Below are positions 46,093-58,643 of a stretch of DNA of 64,000 nt, in pieces. This stretch comes from an uncultured Candidatus Competibacteraceae bacterium. Its GTDB lineage: Bacteria > Pseudomonadota > Gammaproteobacteria > Competibacterales > Competibacteraceae. Under the pieces are notes generated by a model. The model did not search any database. It was given only the letters and a program-made list of their open reading frames with translations, and was not told where the DNA came from. The position numbers were made by a program, and so were the translations under genes. The first letter of the stretch is position 1. Each line of letters begins with the position of its first letter. The DNA lies in the NCBI GenBank assembly GCA_903879705.1, contig CAIRMO010000109.1:1-64000 (forward strand). Reading direction: 5' to 3'.

Positions 46093-47073
46093 ATGGAATT
46101 GATTCGTGGTCAGCACAATCTTCGGCCCCGCCACCGGGGCTGCGTCGCCACCATCGGCAACTTCGATGGGGTTCATCTCGGTCATCAGGCGATTTTTGCC
46201 CAACTGGCCGATCAGGCGGTGCGGTTTCGCTTGCCCCGGCTGATCGTGACCTTCGAGCCGCAGCCGATGGAATTTTTTGCCGGTCCCAAGTCTCCGCCCG
46301 CCCGGTTGATGCGGCTGCGCGAAAAATTGTTGGCGCTGGATGGACTGGGTATCGAGCGGGTGCTGTGTCTGGAGTTTGATCATCGGTTGGCGGCCTTGTC
46401 GGCGGCGGCGTTTATCAACGATCTACTGGTGAATCGGTTAGGCGTTCGCTATCTGGTGATTGGCGATGATTTCCGCTTTGGCTACCGCCGCACCGGCGAT
46501 TTTGCCTTGTTGCGCGAGGCGGGCCAGCAACACGATTTCGAGGTCGTCGATAACCGCAGTTACCTGGTAGACGGCGAACGGGTCAGCAGTACCCGCATTC
46601 GCCAGGCGCTGGCGGAAGGCGATCTGGAACAGGCGGCGCAGTTGCTGGGCCGACCCTACGACATGAACGGGCGGGTCGCGCATGGCGACCGGCGTGGCCG
46701 CACCATCGGGTTCCCGACCGCTAACATTCACCTGCACCGCCGTGCTACTCCGGTTTACGGCGTCTATGCGGTACTGATGAGCGGCCCTGATTTACAACTC
46801 TGGCCGGGTGTCGCCAATATTGGCCGCCGGCCCACCGTGCGGGAAACCCGGGAACAGCTCGAAGTGCATCTGCTGGATTTTCAGGGCGATCTGTATGGTC
46901 GGCACGTCAAGATTGATTTTTTGCATTATCTTCGCCCGGAGCAGCGGTTTGCATCACTGGAGACGCTGCGACGGCAAATTCAACACGATGTGCGCCAAGC
47001 CCGCAGTTACTTCGCCACTCAAGGCATTCGCCATTCCCCACCACAGCATTGGGAGCCGGAGGGTTTAAACTGA
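46093..47073 (+). CDS. ribF: Bifunctional riboflavin kinase/FMN adenylyltransferase
   Basis: RibF makes FMN from riboflavin and then FAD from FMN. The 326-residue form starts at ATG 46093 (MELIRG). The N-terminal adenylyltransferase domain has the nucleotide-binding GNFDGVHLGHQ and ends near VSSTRIRQAL. The C-terminal flavokinase domain starts at RPYDMNGRVAHGDRRGRTIGFPTANI. The longer frame from 46048 adds unrelated sequence. It precedes ileS as in most gammaproteobacteria. The usual upstream gene, murJ, is missing. Confidence 0.96.
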   Translation: MELIRGQHNLRPRHRGCVATIGNFDGVHLGHQAIFAQLADQAVRFRLPRLIVTFEPQPMEFFAGPKSPPARLMRLREKLLALDGLGIERVLCLEFDHRLAALSAAAFINDLLVNRLGVRYLVIGDDFRFGYRRTGDFALLREAGQQHDFEVVDNRSYLVDGERVSSTRIRQALAEGDLEQAAQLLGRPYDMNGRVAHGDRRGRTIGFPTANIHLHRRATPVYGVYAVLMSGPDLQLWPGVANIGRRPTVRETREQLEVHLLDFQGDLYGRHVKIDFLHYLRPEQRFASLETLRRQIQHDVRQARSYFATQGIRHSPPQHWEPEGLN

Positions 47074-47106
47074 CTGGGGGAGTCCCTTTACTGTCTATTT
47101 TTCAAA

Positions 47107-47127
47107 CCCGCGCTCACGATGAGCGGG
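47107..47127 (+). promoter_or_regulatory. Hairpin in the ribF-ileS gap
   Basis: CCCGCGCTCA-CGA-TGAGCGGG folds with one bulge and is followed by AATTTT. It could attenuate or partly terminate the ribF transcript before ileS. Confidence 0.35.
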
Positions 47128-47159
47128 GAATTTTCGCACCGGTTTTTTAGAGGTTTGCC

Positions 47160-49994
47160 GTGACTGATTACAAAGACACCCTTAATCTCCCCCAGACTGC
47201 TTTCCCGATGAAGGCTGATCTTGCCAAACGCGAGCCGGAGTTATTGCGTTATTGGCGGGAACTGGATTTGTATCACCGGCAACGCGCCGAATTCGCCGGA
47301 AAGCCTAAATTTGTGCTGCATGACGGCCCGCCTTATGCCAATGGCATGATTCACATTGGCCACGCGGTGAATAAGGTGTTGAAGGACATCATTGTTAAAT
47401 CGCGGACTCTCAGTGGGTTTGACGCGCCTTATGTGCCAGGCTGGGATTGCCACGGCTTGCCGATTGAGCAGATGGTGGAAAAGAAGCTGGGCAAGGTGGG
47501 AGTCAAGGTGGATGCCGCCGAGTTTCGCAATGTCTGCCGGACGTTTGCGGCAGAACAGGTCGCCAGTCAGAGTGCCGATTTTCAGCGGTTAGCGGTGCTG
47601 GGTGACTGGGCGAATCCGTATTTGACGATGGATTTCCGGGCTGAGGCCGACATCGTGCGGTCACTGGCGAAGATCATCGCTAATGGTCATTTACAGCGCG
47701 GGTCCAAGCCGGTGCATTGGTGTATTGACTGCGGGTCGGCGCTGGCTGAGGCTGAAGTGGAATATGAAGACCGTGAATCGCTGGCGATTGACGTGCGCTT
47801 TCCCGTCGCCAATCCTGAAGCCTTGCTGGCCCGGTTGCATCATGTCGATGGTCATGACGGCAAAGGCGCTTGTTCAGTCGTGATCTGGACGACCACCCCG
47901 TGGACTTTGCCGGCTAACCGGGCGGTAGCGGTTAATCCCGGCTTTGAATATGTGCTGGCGCAAGTCGAAACCGACCGGGGCAGGGAACGGCTACTGGTTG
48001 CCGAACCGCTGTTGCAAGAGTCGCTGGCTCGCTGGCGGGTCGAGAATTATCAAATTATCGCTTACGGGCCGGGGACTGATCTGGAAGGATTGGCATTACG
48101 CCATCCGTTCTATGACCGGGAAGTGCCCATCATTCTCGGCGGTCACGTCACCACCGAGGCTGGCACCGGTGCCGTGCATACGGCTCCCGCCCACGGTCAG
48201 GAAGATTATGCAGTGGGTTCCCGCTATGGCTTGCCGGTAGACAATCCAGTCGGGCCGGATGGCAAGTTTCTGGCCGATACCCCGCTGTTTGCCGGATTAC
48301 ACGTTTTCGCCGCTAATGAACGGGTCATCGATACGCTGAAAGCCCACGGGATGTTATTGCGGGTGGCCCGGATTAAACACAGTTACCCGCATTGCTGGCG
48401 GCATAAAACCCCGGTCATTTTTCGCGCCACTCCGCAATGGTTTATCAGCATGGAGCAGCAGGGTCTTCGTGCCCGCGCTTTGGAAGAGATTAAAAAGGTG
48501 CGGTTTACCCCGGACTGGGGCGAGGCCCGAATTCAGGGCATGGTTGTTAATCGCCCGGACTGGTGCATTTCCCGGCAACGCTATTGGGGCGTGCCAATTA
48601 CCCTGTTTATTCACAACCAGAGCGGCGAGTTGCATCCGAACACCTTGGAACTCATGGAGCAGGTCGCGCAACGAATTGAACAGGGCGGAATCAATGCCTG
48701 GTTTGAACTTGATCCGGCGGAATTACTGGGTGCGGGTGCGGCAAATTACACCAAGATGCCCGACACGCTCGATGTGTGGTTTGATTCCGGCACGACTCAT
48801 TTTTCGGTGCTGGATCGTCGCCCGGAATTGCATTTTCCGGCAGATTTATATCTGGAAGGCTCGGATCAACATCGCGGCTGGTTTCAGTCCTCGCTACTGG
48901 CGTCGGTGGCGATGCGCGGCATTGCGCCCTATAAAGGATTGTTGACTCACGGCTTCACCGTCGATGCTCAAGGCCGCAAGATGTCCAAATCGATGGGCAA
49001 TGTGGTTGCGCCGCAAAAAGTGGTCAATTCGCTGGGTGCCGACGTATTGCGGCTATGGGTCGCGGCGACTGACTATCGCGCCGAAATGGGGGTGTCCGAC
49101 GAAATTCTCAAGCGGATGGCCGATTCCTACCGGCGGATGCGGAACACCGCCCGCTTTCTGCTGGGCAATCTCAACGGCTTTGATCCCGCGCAGCATTTAT
49201 TGCCGCCGGAGCAAATGTTGGCCCTGGATCGCTGGGCAGTAGATCGGACCCGCCGCGTGCAGGAGGAGATTCTGGAGGCGTATGACCAGTACCAGTTCCA
49301 TCTGATTTACCAGAAAATTCACAATTTCTGTTCGATCGATCTGGGCAGCCTGTATCTGGACATCATCAAGGATCGCCAATACACCACCGGCCGCGACAGC
49401 ATCGCCCGCCGCTCGGCGCAGACCGCGATGCAGCACATTCTGGAAGCGATGACCCGCTGGCTGGCTCCGATTCTGAGCTTCACCGCTGAGGAGCTGTGGC
49501 GGAACCTGCCCGGTCAACGCGGCCCGTCGGTGTTCCTGACCACGTGGTATGAAGGGCTGTTTGCGGTCAGCGACGGTGAGGCCTTGAATGCGGCGTATTG
49601 GGATCGCTTGATTGCGGTGCGCGAAGCGGTTGGCAAGGAGCTGGAGAAAGTGCGAGTCACCGGCGGAATCGGCTCCGGGCTGGATGCGGCAGTGGATTTG
49701 TACAGCGATGGCGAATTGGCCGCGAATTTGGGCCAGATCGGTGATGAATTGCGCTTCTTCCTGATTACGTCTTATGCCCGAGTTCAACTCTTGGCCGTTA
49801 AGCCGGACGATGCAGTTGAAATCCAGATCAACGGACAAGCACTGGCGATTCGGGTAACGCCCAGCGCCCATGTCAAATGTGTCCGCTGCTGGCATCACCG
49901 CGAAGACGTGGGCCAGAACGCCGAGCATCCTGAACTGTGCGGGCGGTGCGTGGAGAATGCGTTCGGGTTTGGGGAAGAAAGAAGGTTTGCGTAG
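47160..49994 (+). CDS. ileS: Isoleucyl-tRNA synthetase
   Basis: IleRS charges tRNA-Ile and edits valine. The 944 residues show the class I HIGH motif at 65-68 (MIHIGHAV), the CP1 editing domain ([30 protein letters not shown]), KMSKS at 607-611, and a C-terminal zinc site with four Cys ([11 protein letters not shown] ... LCGRCV). The start is GTG at 47160, giving [20 protein letters not shown], the family N-terminus. lspA normally follows ileS but is not present here. Confidence 0.97.
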   Translation: MTDYKDTLNLPQTAFPMKADLAKREPELLRYWRELDLYHRQRAEFAGKPKFVLHDGPPYANGMIHIGHAVNKVLKDIIVKSRTLSGFDAPYVPGWDCHGLPIEQMVEKKLGKVGVKVDAAEFRNVCRTFAAEQVASQSADFQRLAVLGDWANPYLTMDFRAEADIVRSLAKIIANGHLQRGSKPVHWCIDCGSALAEAEVEYEDRESLAIDVRFPVANPEALLARLHHVDGHDGKGACSVVIWTTTPWTLPANRAVAVNPGFEYVLAQVETDRGRERLLVAEPLLQESLARWRVENYQIIAYGPGTDLEGLALRHPFYDREVPIILGGHVTTEAGTGAVHTAPAHGQEDYAVGSRYGLPVDNPVGPDGKFLADTPLFAGLHVFAANERVIDTLKAHGMLLRVARIKHSYPHCWRHKTPVIFRATPQWFISMEQQGLRARALEEIKKVRFTPDWGEARIQGMVVNRPDWCISRQRYWGVPITLFIHNQSGELHPNTLELMEQVAQRIEQGGINAWFELDPAELLGAGAANYTKMPDTLDVWFDSGTTHFSVLDRRPELHFPADLYLEGSDQHRGWFQSSLLASVAMRGIAPYKGLLTHGFTVDAQGRKMSKSMGNVVAPQKVVNSLGADVLRLWVAATDYRAEMGVSDEILKRMADSYRRMRNTARFLLGNLNGFDPAQHLLPPEQMLALDRWAVDRTRRVQEEILEAYDQYQFHLIYQKIHNFCSIDLGSLYLDIIKDRQYTTGRDSIARRSAQTAMQHILEAMTRWLAPILSFTAEELWRNLPGQRGPSVFLTTWYEGLFAVSDGEALNAAYWDRLIAVREAVGKELEKVRVTGGIGSGLDAAVDLYSDGELAANLGQIGDELRFFLITSYARVQLLAVKPDDAVEIQINGQALAIRVTPSAHVKCVRCWHHREDVGQNAEHPELCGRCVENAFGFGEERRFA

Positions 49995-50103
49995 TAGAGT
50001 ACGGCTAGATTTCCTCTTTTTGGAGAGGGAATCCAGCTTCCGTTTTATTCTTGGCAACTGAATTCTCTGTACACTTAAAAATTTTAAGTCATTGATTTTA
50101 AAT

Positions 50104-50180
50104 TATACCGTTTCCCGATAGATTTTATCTTTTTCAGGTTAAAAACCACCCCGTTCGTCATACCCGCATTCGCGGGCATG
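50104..50180 (+). repeat. Composite palindromic repeat, third location
   Basis: ATACCGTTTCCCGATAG, then ATTTTATCTTT, matches the arm of the element at 30297-30438. A spacer and CGTCATACCCGCATTCGCGG follow. It fills the gap between ileS and serA. Confidence 0.7.
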
Positions 50181-50204
50181 ATGTCCAGTGAAAGTCCCGG
50201 GGTT

Positions 50205-51443
50205 TCAATACAGCGCCCGAGTGCGAATCGTGCCGGGAACCTGATCCAGCCGTTTTTTCAGTTGCAAGGTCTCAGCCCGCGCGTCGCCGTCTATATCAAT
50301 CACTACATAGCCGATCCGGGGGTTGGTTTGTAGATACTGGCCGGCGATATTGATCTGCTGTTCGGAAAACACGGCGTTGATGGCCGACAGGACGCCGGGC
50401 TGGTTGCGGTGAATATGCAGCAGCCGATGCTTGCCGGGATGTTCCGGCAATGACACTTCCGGGAAGTTGACTGAACCGAGCGTCGAGCCGTTGTTGCTGT
50501 ATTTCAGCAGCTTGCCGGCGACTTCCAGTCCGATGTTCTGTTGCGCTTCTTCCGTGCTGCCGCCGACGTGCGGGGTTAGCAGCACGTTGTCAAACCGCCG
50601 CAATGGCGACACGAACTCATCCTCATTGGCCTTTGGTTCCTCGGGAAACACGTCAATCGCCGCGCCCGTCAGATGCTGCGATTCCAGCGCATGGATCAGC
50701 GCCGCTACATCTACCACCGTGCCGCGTGCGGCGTTGATCAGGGCCGCGCCTGGCTTCATCCGCGCCAGTTGCTTCGCACCAATCATTTTGAAGGTCTGCG
50801 GAGTTTCCGGGACATGCAAGGTCACCACATCGGCACATTCCAGCAGGGCGTCCAAAGTGGGCAACGGTTGAGCATTGCCCAGCGCCAGCTTGGTTTCGAT
50901 GTCGTAAAACACCACCCGCATTCCTAACGCCTCGGCCAGCACTCCAACCTGAGTGCCGATATGGCCATAACCGACGATGCCCAGATATTTACCCCGCGCT
51001 TCATGGGAACCGGTGGCGGTCTTGATCCAGCCGCCGCGATGCGCCGCGGCATTGCGCTGCGGAATGCCGCGCAACAGGAAAATAATCTCGGCCAGTGCCA
51101 GTTCGGCCACGCTGCGGGTGTTGGAAAACGGCGCGTTGAACACCGGGACGCCCCGCAGTTGGGCTACATCCAGATCGACCTGGTTGGTGCCGATGCAAAA
51201 ACAGCCGATTCCAATCAGCCGGGGGGCGTGTTCCAGCACCGGTGCAGTCAGTTGGGTTACGGAGCGAATGCCGATGAAATAAGCATCGCTGACCGCTTCC
51301 AGTAATTGCGGTTCTGACAACGCCTTGGCGTAAGTAACGATGTTGGGATAGCCATCCGCCTGGAATGCGGCGACTGCGCTGGCATGAACACCTTCCAGCA
51401 GGAGGATTTTGATTCGGCTTTTGTCGAGGGAATTTTTGCACAT
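50205..51443 (-). CDS. serA: D-3-phosphoglycerate dehydrogenase
   Basis: SerA oxidises 3-phosphoglycerate, the first step of serine synthesis. The 412 residues contain the NAD-binding GYGHIGTQVG, catalytic Arg in NAARGTVVD, Glu in FPEEP and His in TPHVGGST. A C-terminal ACT domain (LLHIHRNQPGVLSAINAVFSE) usually binds serine for feedback. The length is that of the Escherichia coli type. It is convergent with ileS, across a repeat-filled gap. Confidence 0.96.
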   Translation of the reverse strand: MCKNSLDKSRIKILLLEGVHASAVAAFQADGYPNIVTYAKALSEPQLLEAVSDAYFIGIRSVTQLTAPVLEHAPRLIGIGCFCIGTNQVDLDVAQLRGVPVFNAPFSNTRSVAELALAEIIFLLRGIPQRNAAAHRGGWIKTATGSHEARGKYLGIVGYGHIGTQVGVLAEALGMRVVFYDIETKLALGNAQPLPTLDALLECADVVTLHVPETPQTFKMIGAKQLARMKPGAALINAARGTVVDVAALIHALESQHLTGAAIDVFPEEPKANEDEFVSPLRRFDNVLLTPHVGGSTEEAQQNIGLEVAGKLLKYSNNGSTLGSVNFPEVSLPEHPGKHRLLHIHRNQPGVLSAINAVFSEQQINIAGQYLQTNPRIGYVVIDIDGDARAETLQLKKRLDQVPGTIRTRALY

Positions 51444-51445
51444 AA

Positions 51446-53443
<1,998 letters not shown>

Positions 53444-53467
53444 ACGGGCAAGTCCAGGATGATCTAC

Positions 53468-53492
53468 AAGCCCGCGTCACAGCGGGCTTTTT
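53468..53492 (+). terminator. Intrinsic terminator after pgm
   Basis: AAGCCCGC-GTCACA-GCGGGCTT forms a perfect 8-bp stem, followed by a short T-run. Confidence 0.85.
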
Positions 53493-53673
53493 GGTGAACG
53501 GAAGAGCCGATTTCTACGATGCAACCGTTCAGACCCCATCTCCCCAGTGAAGCCAAAATGAGAATGGCTGATGGCACCAGCGACGGGATGGATCATGGAT
53601 AACTTTTGCTATGCTTTGCGCCATTCCTGCTCATGGCTGACCCGCCGACTCACTCTGCCTGCTCCGAGGTCCG

Positions 53674-55491
53674 ATGAATATCCCGCAACACAGTCTGGCG
53701 CTGTACAAGAATGGTCCGGCCCGGGTCGTCGCGCTCGGCGATAAACTGGAAATTGAACTGGAGGATGGTCGGGTGCTGCGGGTTCGGCCCAAGGACATTG
53801 CGCTGCTGCATCCCGGCCCGGTGCGGACCCTGCGCGAAGTGGCGAATGCTCCGGTCGGTGAGGCCGAGGCGGCCTGCGAGTTGCTGGATAGTGGCCAGAC
53901 AACCTTGGCCGACCTGGCGGAGCTGGTGTATGGCACCTATACGCCGGCTACCGCCTGGGCGGCCTGGCGACTGGTGGACGAAGGGTTGTATTTCTACGGA
54001 AGGCCCGAGGCGATCACCGCCCGATCCTTGGCCGATGCGGCCCGGGAACGGGCGGTGCGCGAGGTCAAAGCGGCGGAGCGGGAGACCTGGAATGGCTTTC
54101 TGCAACGGGCGCGAGCTGGGTGCTGCGCCCCGCAGGATGCGCACTGGCTGCGGGAAATCGAGGAAGTGGCCTGGGGTGAACGCGAGCAGAGTCGGGTGTT
54201 GCAGGCGCTGGAGGTCCATCAAACCCCGGACAGCGCCCACGCCCTGCTCTTGCGGCTCAAACACTGGGACGGGGCGATCAATCCCTGGCCGCGCCGGGCC
54301 GGGGCGACCTTGACGCCACCGATGATGGATTTGCCCAACCTGCCTGATGAGCCGCGCCGGGATTTGACCGGCTTGCCCGCCTTCGCCATTGATGACGAAG
54401 GTAATCTCGATCCCGACGACGCGCTCAGCCTGGACAGCGACCGGTTATGGGTGCATATCGCCGACGCCGCCGCTCTCATTACGCCGGACAGTCTGGCTGA
54501 TCAGGAAGCGCGGGCGCGGGGCGCAACCCTGTATCTGCCCGAAACGACCATCCCGATGCTGCCGGCGGCAGTCATTCCCCGGCTGGGACTGGGCTTGCTC
54601 GAAGTGTCGCCGGCGCTGTCGTTTGGTCTGAGCCTGGACGCGGAGGGCGCGGTCATCGATGTCGAAATCACCCCGAGCTGGGTGAGGGTGCAACGGTTGA
54701 GCTATGAGGACGTCGAGACCCGGTTGGAGCAAGAACCATTCCGCCGCTTGTATGAACTGGCTGAACGCCATCAGGCCCGCCGCCGCGCCAACGGGGCGAT
54801 CTTCATTGACCTGCCGGAAGTGAGAATGCAGGTGAGTGATGGCCAGGTGAGCATCAAACCGGTGTCCCGGTTGCGAAGCCGGATGCTGGTGGCTGAGGCG
54901 ATGGTGATGGCCGGCGAGGCGGCAGCCCGGTTCGCGTTGGCGCAGGAACTGCCGTTTCCATTCACCACACAGGAGGTCGCGGCGAACATCCCCGACCGGG
55001 CACCCGCCACTTTGGCGGGGATGTATGCCCTGCGCCGCAGTCTGCGGCCACGTCAGTACCGCAGTCTGGCCGGGCCGCACCGTGGACTGGGGTTGGAAGT
55101 GTATGCCCAGATCACTAGCCCGCTGCGCCGCTATCTCGATCTGGTGGCCCATCAGCAATTGCGAACCCTGCTGCGCGGTGGCGATCCGCTCGATGCCCAG
55201 GCGATCATTGAGCGGATCGGGGCGGCGGAAACAGCGGCCGCCGGGATACGGCGGGCCGAGCGGTTTTCGCGTGAACACTGGACCCTGGTTTATCTCCAGC
55301 AGCATCCGCACTGGCAAGGCGAGGGCATTCTGGTGGAGAAACGGCAGCCGCGCAGCGTGGCGCTGATTCCTGAACTGGCGATGGAAACGCGGATCAAGGC
55401 GGGTGACAGCGCACCACTGGATGGTGGGTTACCGTTGCGGCTGACTGGGGTGGAACTGCCGGAGCGCGAAGCCTATTTCCGAGTCGAGTAG
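53674..55491 (+). CDS. RNB-domain ribonuclease (RNase II/R family)
   Basis: The 605 residues carry a small N-terminal beta domain, a helical stretch, and the RNB 3'-5' exonuclease domain from about 225. The metal-binding motif is IDDEGNLDPDDALSLD (Asp240-Asp249 region), followed by VHIADAAALI and LPETTIPMLP. The C-terminal part includes YAQITSPLRRYLDLVAHQQL, the usual conserved RNB end. The protein is shorter than RNase R and lacks a basic tail and a clear S1 domain, so it belongs to the compact RNase II-like group. It is preceded by a 230-base gap with a terminator. Confidence 0.9.
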   Translation: MNIPQHSLALYKNGPARVVALGDKLEIELEDGRVLRVRPKDIALLHPGPVRTLREVANAPVGEAEAACELLDSGQTTLADLAELVYGTYTPATAWAAWRLVDEGLYFYGRPEAITARSLADAARERAVREVKAAERETWNGFLQRARAGCCAPQDAHWLREIEEVAWGEREQSRVLQALEVHQTPDSAHALLLRLKHWDGAINPWPRRAGATLTPPMMDLPNLPDEPRRDLTGLPAFAIDDEGNLDPDDALSLDSDRLWVHIADAAALITPDSLADQEARARGATLYLPETTIPMLPAAVIPRLGLGLLEVSPALSFGLSLDAEGAVIDVEITPSWVRVQRLSYEDVETRLEQEPFRRLYELAERHQARRRANGAIFIDLPEVRMQVSDGQVSIKPVSRLRSRMLVAEAMVMAGEAAARFALAQELPFPFTTQEVAANIPDRAPATLAGMYALRRSLRPRQYRSLAGPHRGLGLEVYAQITSPLRRYLDLVAHQQLRTLLRGGDPLDAQAIIERIGAAETAAAGIRRAERFSREHWTLVYLQQHPHWQGEGILVEKRQPRSVALIPELAMETRIKAGDSAPLDGGLPLRLTGVELPEREAYFRVE

Positions 55492-55816
55492 CAATGATTC
55501 TGCGCTGGACATACCGGCGACCGGCGACATGATAATCCGTCCCTATTCATTTCAATTCGATCTTGAAGGGTTAACAGCTACTGAAAATTTTGTTGACTTT
55601 CCTGGAATTTCATCAAAAATCTCCTCCGTTCTCAGGAACCTACCGCCAGTTGGGCGGGAAGTAACGCCTGTGGAGAGGAAGGCGCTGGCCAGGATTTAAC
55701 AACCTCGGTGAAACCGGCCTCATTGAAGCAGGAAGTCAGCCATAAAATAAAACGCTATGGTTGATGCAACGGTAAATCTTTTAACCCTGGCTGTACGCAA
55801 ACGGGTTGCCAGTTCA
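55492..55816. other. Gap between the RNB gene and recN with a transposon relic
   Basis: The 325 bases hold the TnpB relic at 55634-55764. The first 140 bases are AT-rich and show no gene. The last 50 bases before recN are unremarkable. Confidence 0.4.
55634..55764 (+). pseudogene. C-terminal relic of a TnpB/OrfB-type protein
   Basis: The peptide RNLPPVGREVTPVERKALAR, then one frame over TTSVKPASLKQEVSHKIK before a stop, fits the variable C-terminus of IS200/IS605-IS607 TnpB proteins (TPVERKAL ... SVKPxSxKQE). One frameshift, at about 55697, separates the two. The RuvC-like core is absent. Confidence 0.5.
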
Positions 55817-57508
55817 TCATTTTCCTCCCACGGTCGTTGATAATGTAGCGCTTTCCAGCATCTCCCGCGCATGAGCCAGCGTGTTGGCAGTCAACTCGAT
55901 CCCGCCCAGCATCCGGGCGATTTCCGTCACTCGCTCATCAGCATCCAGCGCCAACACTTGGGTGTGGGTACTTTCGCCATCGGTCTGTTTTTCAACCTTG
56001 AACTGCTGATGTGCTTGAGCGGCGACTTGCGGCAAATGAGTCACGCACAGCACTTGCCGGTTACTGCCGAGTTCCCGCAGTTCCCGGCCCACCACTTCCG
56101 CCACTCCGCCGCCAATTCCGGTATCCACTTCGTCGAAAATCAGGGTTGGAATCCGGGCGGCATGGGCGGTAATCACCTGAATCGCCAGACTGATCCGCGA
56201 CAGTTCGCCACCGGATACCACTTTCGACAGGGGCCGCAACGGCTGGCCGGGATTGGCGCTGACCTGAAATTCCACCGTTTCCAGCCCGCCGGGGGTTGGC
56301 TTGTCCAGCGGTTCCAGAGCGATGCCGAATCGTCCGCCCGGCATGCCCAGCCCGGCCAGCGCCTGGGTAATGCGCTCGGTCAGGTCTCGCGCCGCCACCC
56401 CCCGCTGTTCGCTTAACTGCCCGGCGTTAGCCCGATACCCGGCCAGCGCCTCCTGCACCGCCTGCTGCACACTCTCCAGCCAGGTTTCACTGTGTTCAAG
56501 CGTGTCCAGTTCTGCCTCGAACCGGGTCCGCAAGCCTGGCAGTTCTTCCGCCGCCAACCGGTGCTTGCGGGCCAGATGATGGGCGGCAGTCATCCGCTGC
56601 TCGACCCGCGCCAGATGAGCCGGATCGAGATCGAGGGATTGCACATAGTCGCGCAGTTCGCTACCCGCTTCCTGAAGCTGAATCAGCGCGGCATTGAGCA
56701 GTTCACTGACCGGCGTCAGGCGGGGATCGAGCCGAATCAAGCCATCCAGTTCGCGCAGACTGTGGGTGATCCGATCCGCGATAGTGCCTTCATCGCCTTC
56801 GGTCAGGCCGTTGAGCAATTGTTGCCCGGTGTCCAGCAATTGACTGGCGTGGGCCAACCGCCGCTGCTCGGATTCCAGTTCCGTGATCTCGCCCTCGGCC
56901 AGATTGAGCGCCGCCAGTTCGCGCAGGTGATGACGCAGAATGTCCAGCCGGGCATCGCGTTCGCTGCTGATCTGCTGCAATTGGCGCAACTCCTGGCGCA
57001 GTCGGCTCCAGGTCCGATACTGCTCGGCGACGGTCACCGCCAGCGCCTGATGACCGGCGTAATCGTCCAGCAGTTGCCGCTGGGCATCGCGCCGCAACAG
57101 CGATTGATGTTCATGCTGGCCGTGAATATCCACCAGCAACTCGCCCAGTTCCCGCAGCGCCTGAGCCGGTTGCGGTACGCCATTGATGTAGTTGCGCGAG
57201 CGGCCATTACCGGCGACAACCACCCGCCGCACATGGCATTCCCGGTCCCGATCCAGATCACGCTCGACCAGCCAGGCCCGTGCCGCCGGCAACTGATCCA
57301 GATCAAAGGCAGCGCTGAGATCGGCCCGTTCGGCCCCGTGGCGAATGACTCCGCTATCGGCCCGGTCGCCGAGCAGCAGGCCAATGGCATCGACCAGAAT
57401 CGACTTGCCAGCGCCGGTTTCACCGGTGACCGCGGTCATTCCGGCCGCCAGTTCCAGTTCCAGCATCTCGACAATGGCGAAATCACGAATCCGCAGATGG
57501 ATCAGCAT
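55817..57508 (-). CDS. recN: DNA repair protein RecN
   Basis: RecN is an SMC-like ATPase that acts early in double-strand break repair. The 563 residues have the Walker A GETGAGKS at 29-36, a long central coiled-coil of Arg, Glu and Leu-rich helices, the ABC signature VSGGELSRISLA and the Walker B TLIFDEVDTGIGGG. nadK precedes it with a 22-base gap on the same strand, the conserved pair. Confidence 0.96.
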   Translation of the reverse strand: MLIHLRIRDFAIVEMLELELAAGMTAVTGETGAGKSILVDAIGLLLGDRADSGVIRHGAERADLSAAFDLDQLPAARAWLVERDLDRDRECHVRRVVVAGNGRSRNYINGVPQPAQALRELGELLVDIHGQHEHQSLLRRDAQRQLLDDYAGHQALAVTVAEQYRTWSRLRQELRQLQQISSERDARLDILRHHLRELAALNLAEGEITELESEQRRLAHASQLLDTGQQLLNGLTEGDEGTIADRITHSLRELDGLIRLDPRLTPVSELLNAALIQLQEAGSELRDYVQSLDLDPAHLARVEQRMTAAHHLARKHRLAAEELPGLRTRFEAELDTLEHSETWLESVQQAVQEALAGYRANAGQLSEQRGVAARDLTERITQALAGLGMPGGRFGIALEPLDKPTPGGLETVEFQVSANPGQPLRPLSKVVSGGELSRISLAIQVITAHAARIPTLIFDEVDTGIGGGVAEVVGRELRELGSNRQVLCVTHLPQVAAQAHQQFKVEKQTDGESTHTQVLALDADERVTEIARMLGGIELTANTLAHAREMLESATLSTTVGGK

Positions 57509-57530
57509 GGGCAGCAGGTCGGCGCGGCGG

Positions 57531-58430
57531 TCAGGTGAACGGCGAGGCTTCCGGGCCGAGGCCCCAGCGCAGCTTGGCCCGCAACAGTTTGAAATAGTCG
57601 TGATTGATGGGATGGATCAACCGCATCATGATCTCTTTCTTGCGAATGACAATCCGATCGCCCGGTTCAATCGCCAGACTGACCTGGCCGTCGCAGGTAA
57701 CCAGGATGTCAGTGGTGTTGGCGGCGTTCAGCACCACTTCGATGACGCTGTCGGCCTTGACCACGATGGGCCGATTGGTCAGGGTATGCGGGCAGATCGG
57801 CACCAGCACCACCGCTTCCAGTCCCGGATGAATGATCGGTCCACCCCCGGCCAGGGCGTAGGCGGTCGAACCGGTCGGAGTCGAAATGATCAGGCCATCT
57901 GCCCGGTAAGCATTAAGAAAGCGCCCGTCGACGAATGCTTCGACTTCGATGATGCGGGCGACTTCCCGCTTGTGGACCACCACATCGTTGAGGGCGTCGG
58001 CCTCGCTGGCGACCTCGCCGCCGTGAATCACCTGAGCGTGCAACAGCGAGCGGCGCGCCTCACGGAATTGCCCGGCCAGCACCTCGTCGAGGCTGTGGGG
58101 AATTTCGCTGGGCGAAACGTCGGCCAGAAAGCCGAGCCGTCCCAGGTTGACCCCTAGAATCGGCACTTCGTAATTAACCAGCGAGCGGGCGGCGTTAAGC
58201 ATGGTGCCATCGCCGCCAAGAACGATCACCAGATCGCACTGCTGGCCCATGATGGCGCGGCTGACCACTTCCAGACCGCTGTCGGAAATCTGCCGGGCTG
58301 AACTTTCATCAATCAGCACCCGCAACTGGCGTTGCCGCAGATGATCGGCGATCTGGCTCAGGGTGCTGGAGAAATGGGGATCGCCAAATTTGCCGATCAG
58401 GCCGATAGTATGAAAAACCGGGTTGGACAT
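57531..58430 (-). CDS. nadK: NAD kinase
   Basis: NadK phosphorylates NAD to NADP. I start at ATG 58430 (MSNPVFHTIGLIGKFGDP), which gives the family length of 299 residues. The upstream in-frame part to 58532 reads through a simple repeat. The catalytic and ATP motif GGDGTML is at 72-78, and the NAD-site TPTGSTAYALAGGGPI is intact. hrcA is divergent upstream, with an IS607-type recombinase gene inserted between. Confidence 0.95.
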   Translation of the reverse strand: MSNPVFHTIGLIGKFGDPHFSSTLSQIADHLRQRQLRVLIDESSARQISDSGLEVVSRAIMGQQCDLVIVLGGDGTMLNAARSLVNYEVPILGVNLGRLGFLADVSPSEIPHSLDEVLAGQFREARRSLLHAQVIHGGEVASEADALNDVVVHKREVARIIEVEAFVDGRFLNAYRADGLIISTPTGSTAYALAGGGPIIHPGLEAVVLVPICPHTLTNRPIVVKADSVIEVVLNAANTTDILVTCDGQVSLAIEPGDRIVIRKKEIMMRLIHPINHDYFKLLRAKLRWGLGPEASPFT

Positions 58431-58462
58431 CGTTTTGTACTGGGTGGGCGCAGGAAAGGTGG

Positions 58463-58486
58463 AAGGGTAAAGGGTAAAGGGTAAAG
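58463..58486. repeat. Heptanucleotide tandem repeat upstream of nadK
   Basis: AAGGGTA is repeated about 3.4 times with no mismatch. It lies 33-56 bases before the nadK ATG (minus strand), in or near the promoter or leader. The array is in the in-frame upstream extension. Confidence 0.8.
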
Positions 58487-58643
58487 AGGGCAACGCCGCC
58501 ACAGGACCGATCGTGTAACATGCAGCAGTCAACGGTCGGTCACCATGTCGATGCCAGTAGATCTACGCGACAATCCAACCGACTAAATCGAGAGCGAAAA
58601 TTGATGTTTGATTCTTTATTATAGGTGTGCAAAAATGCTCGCC

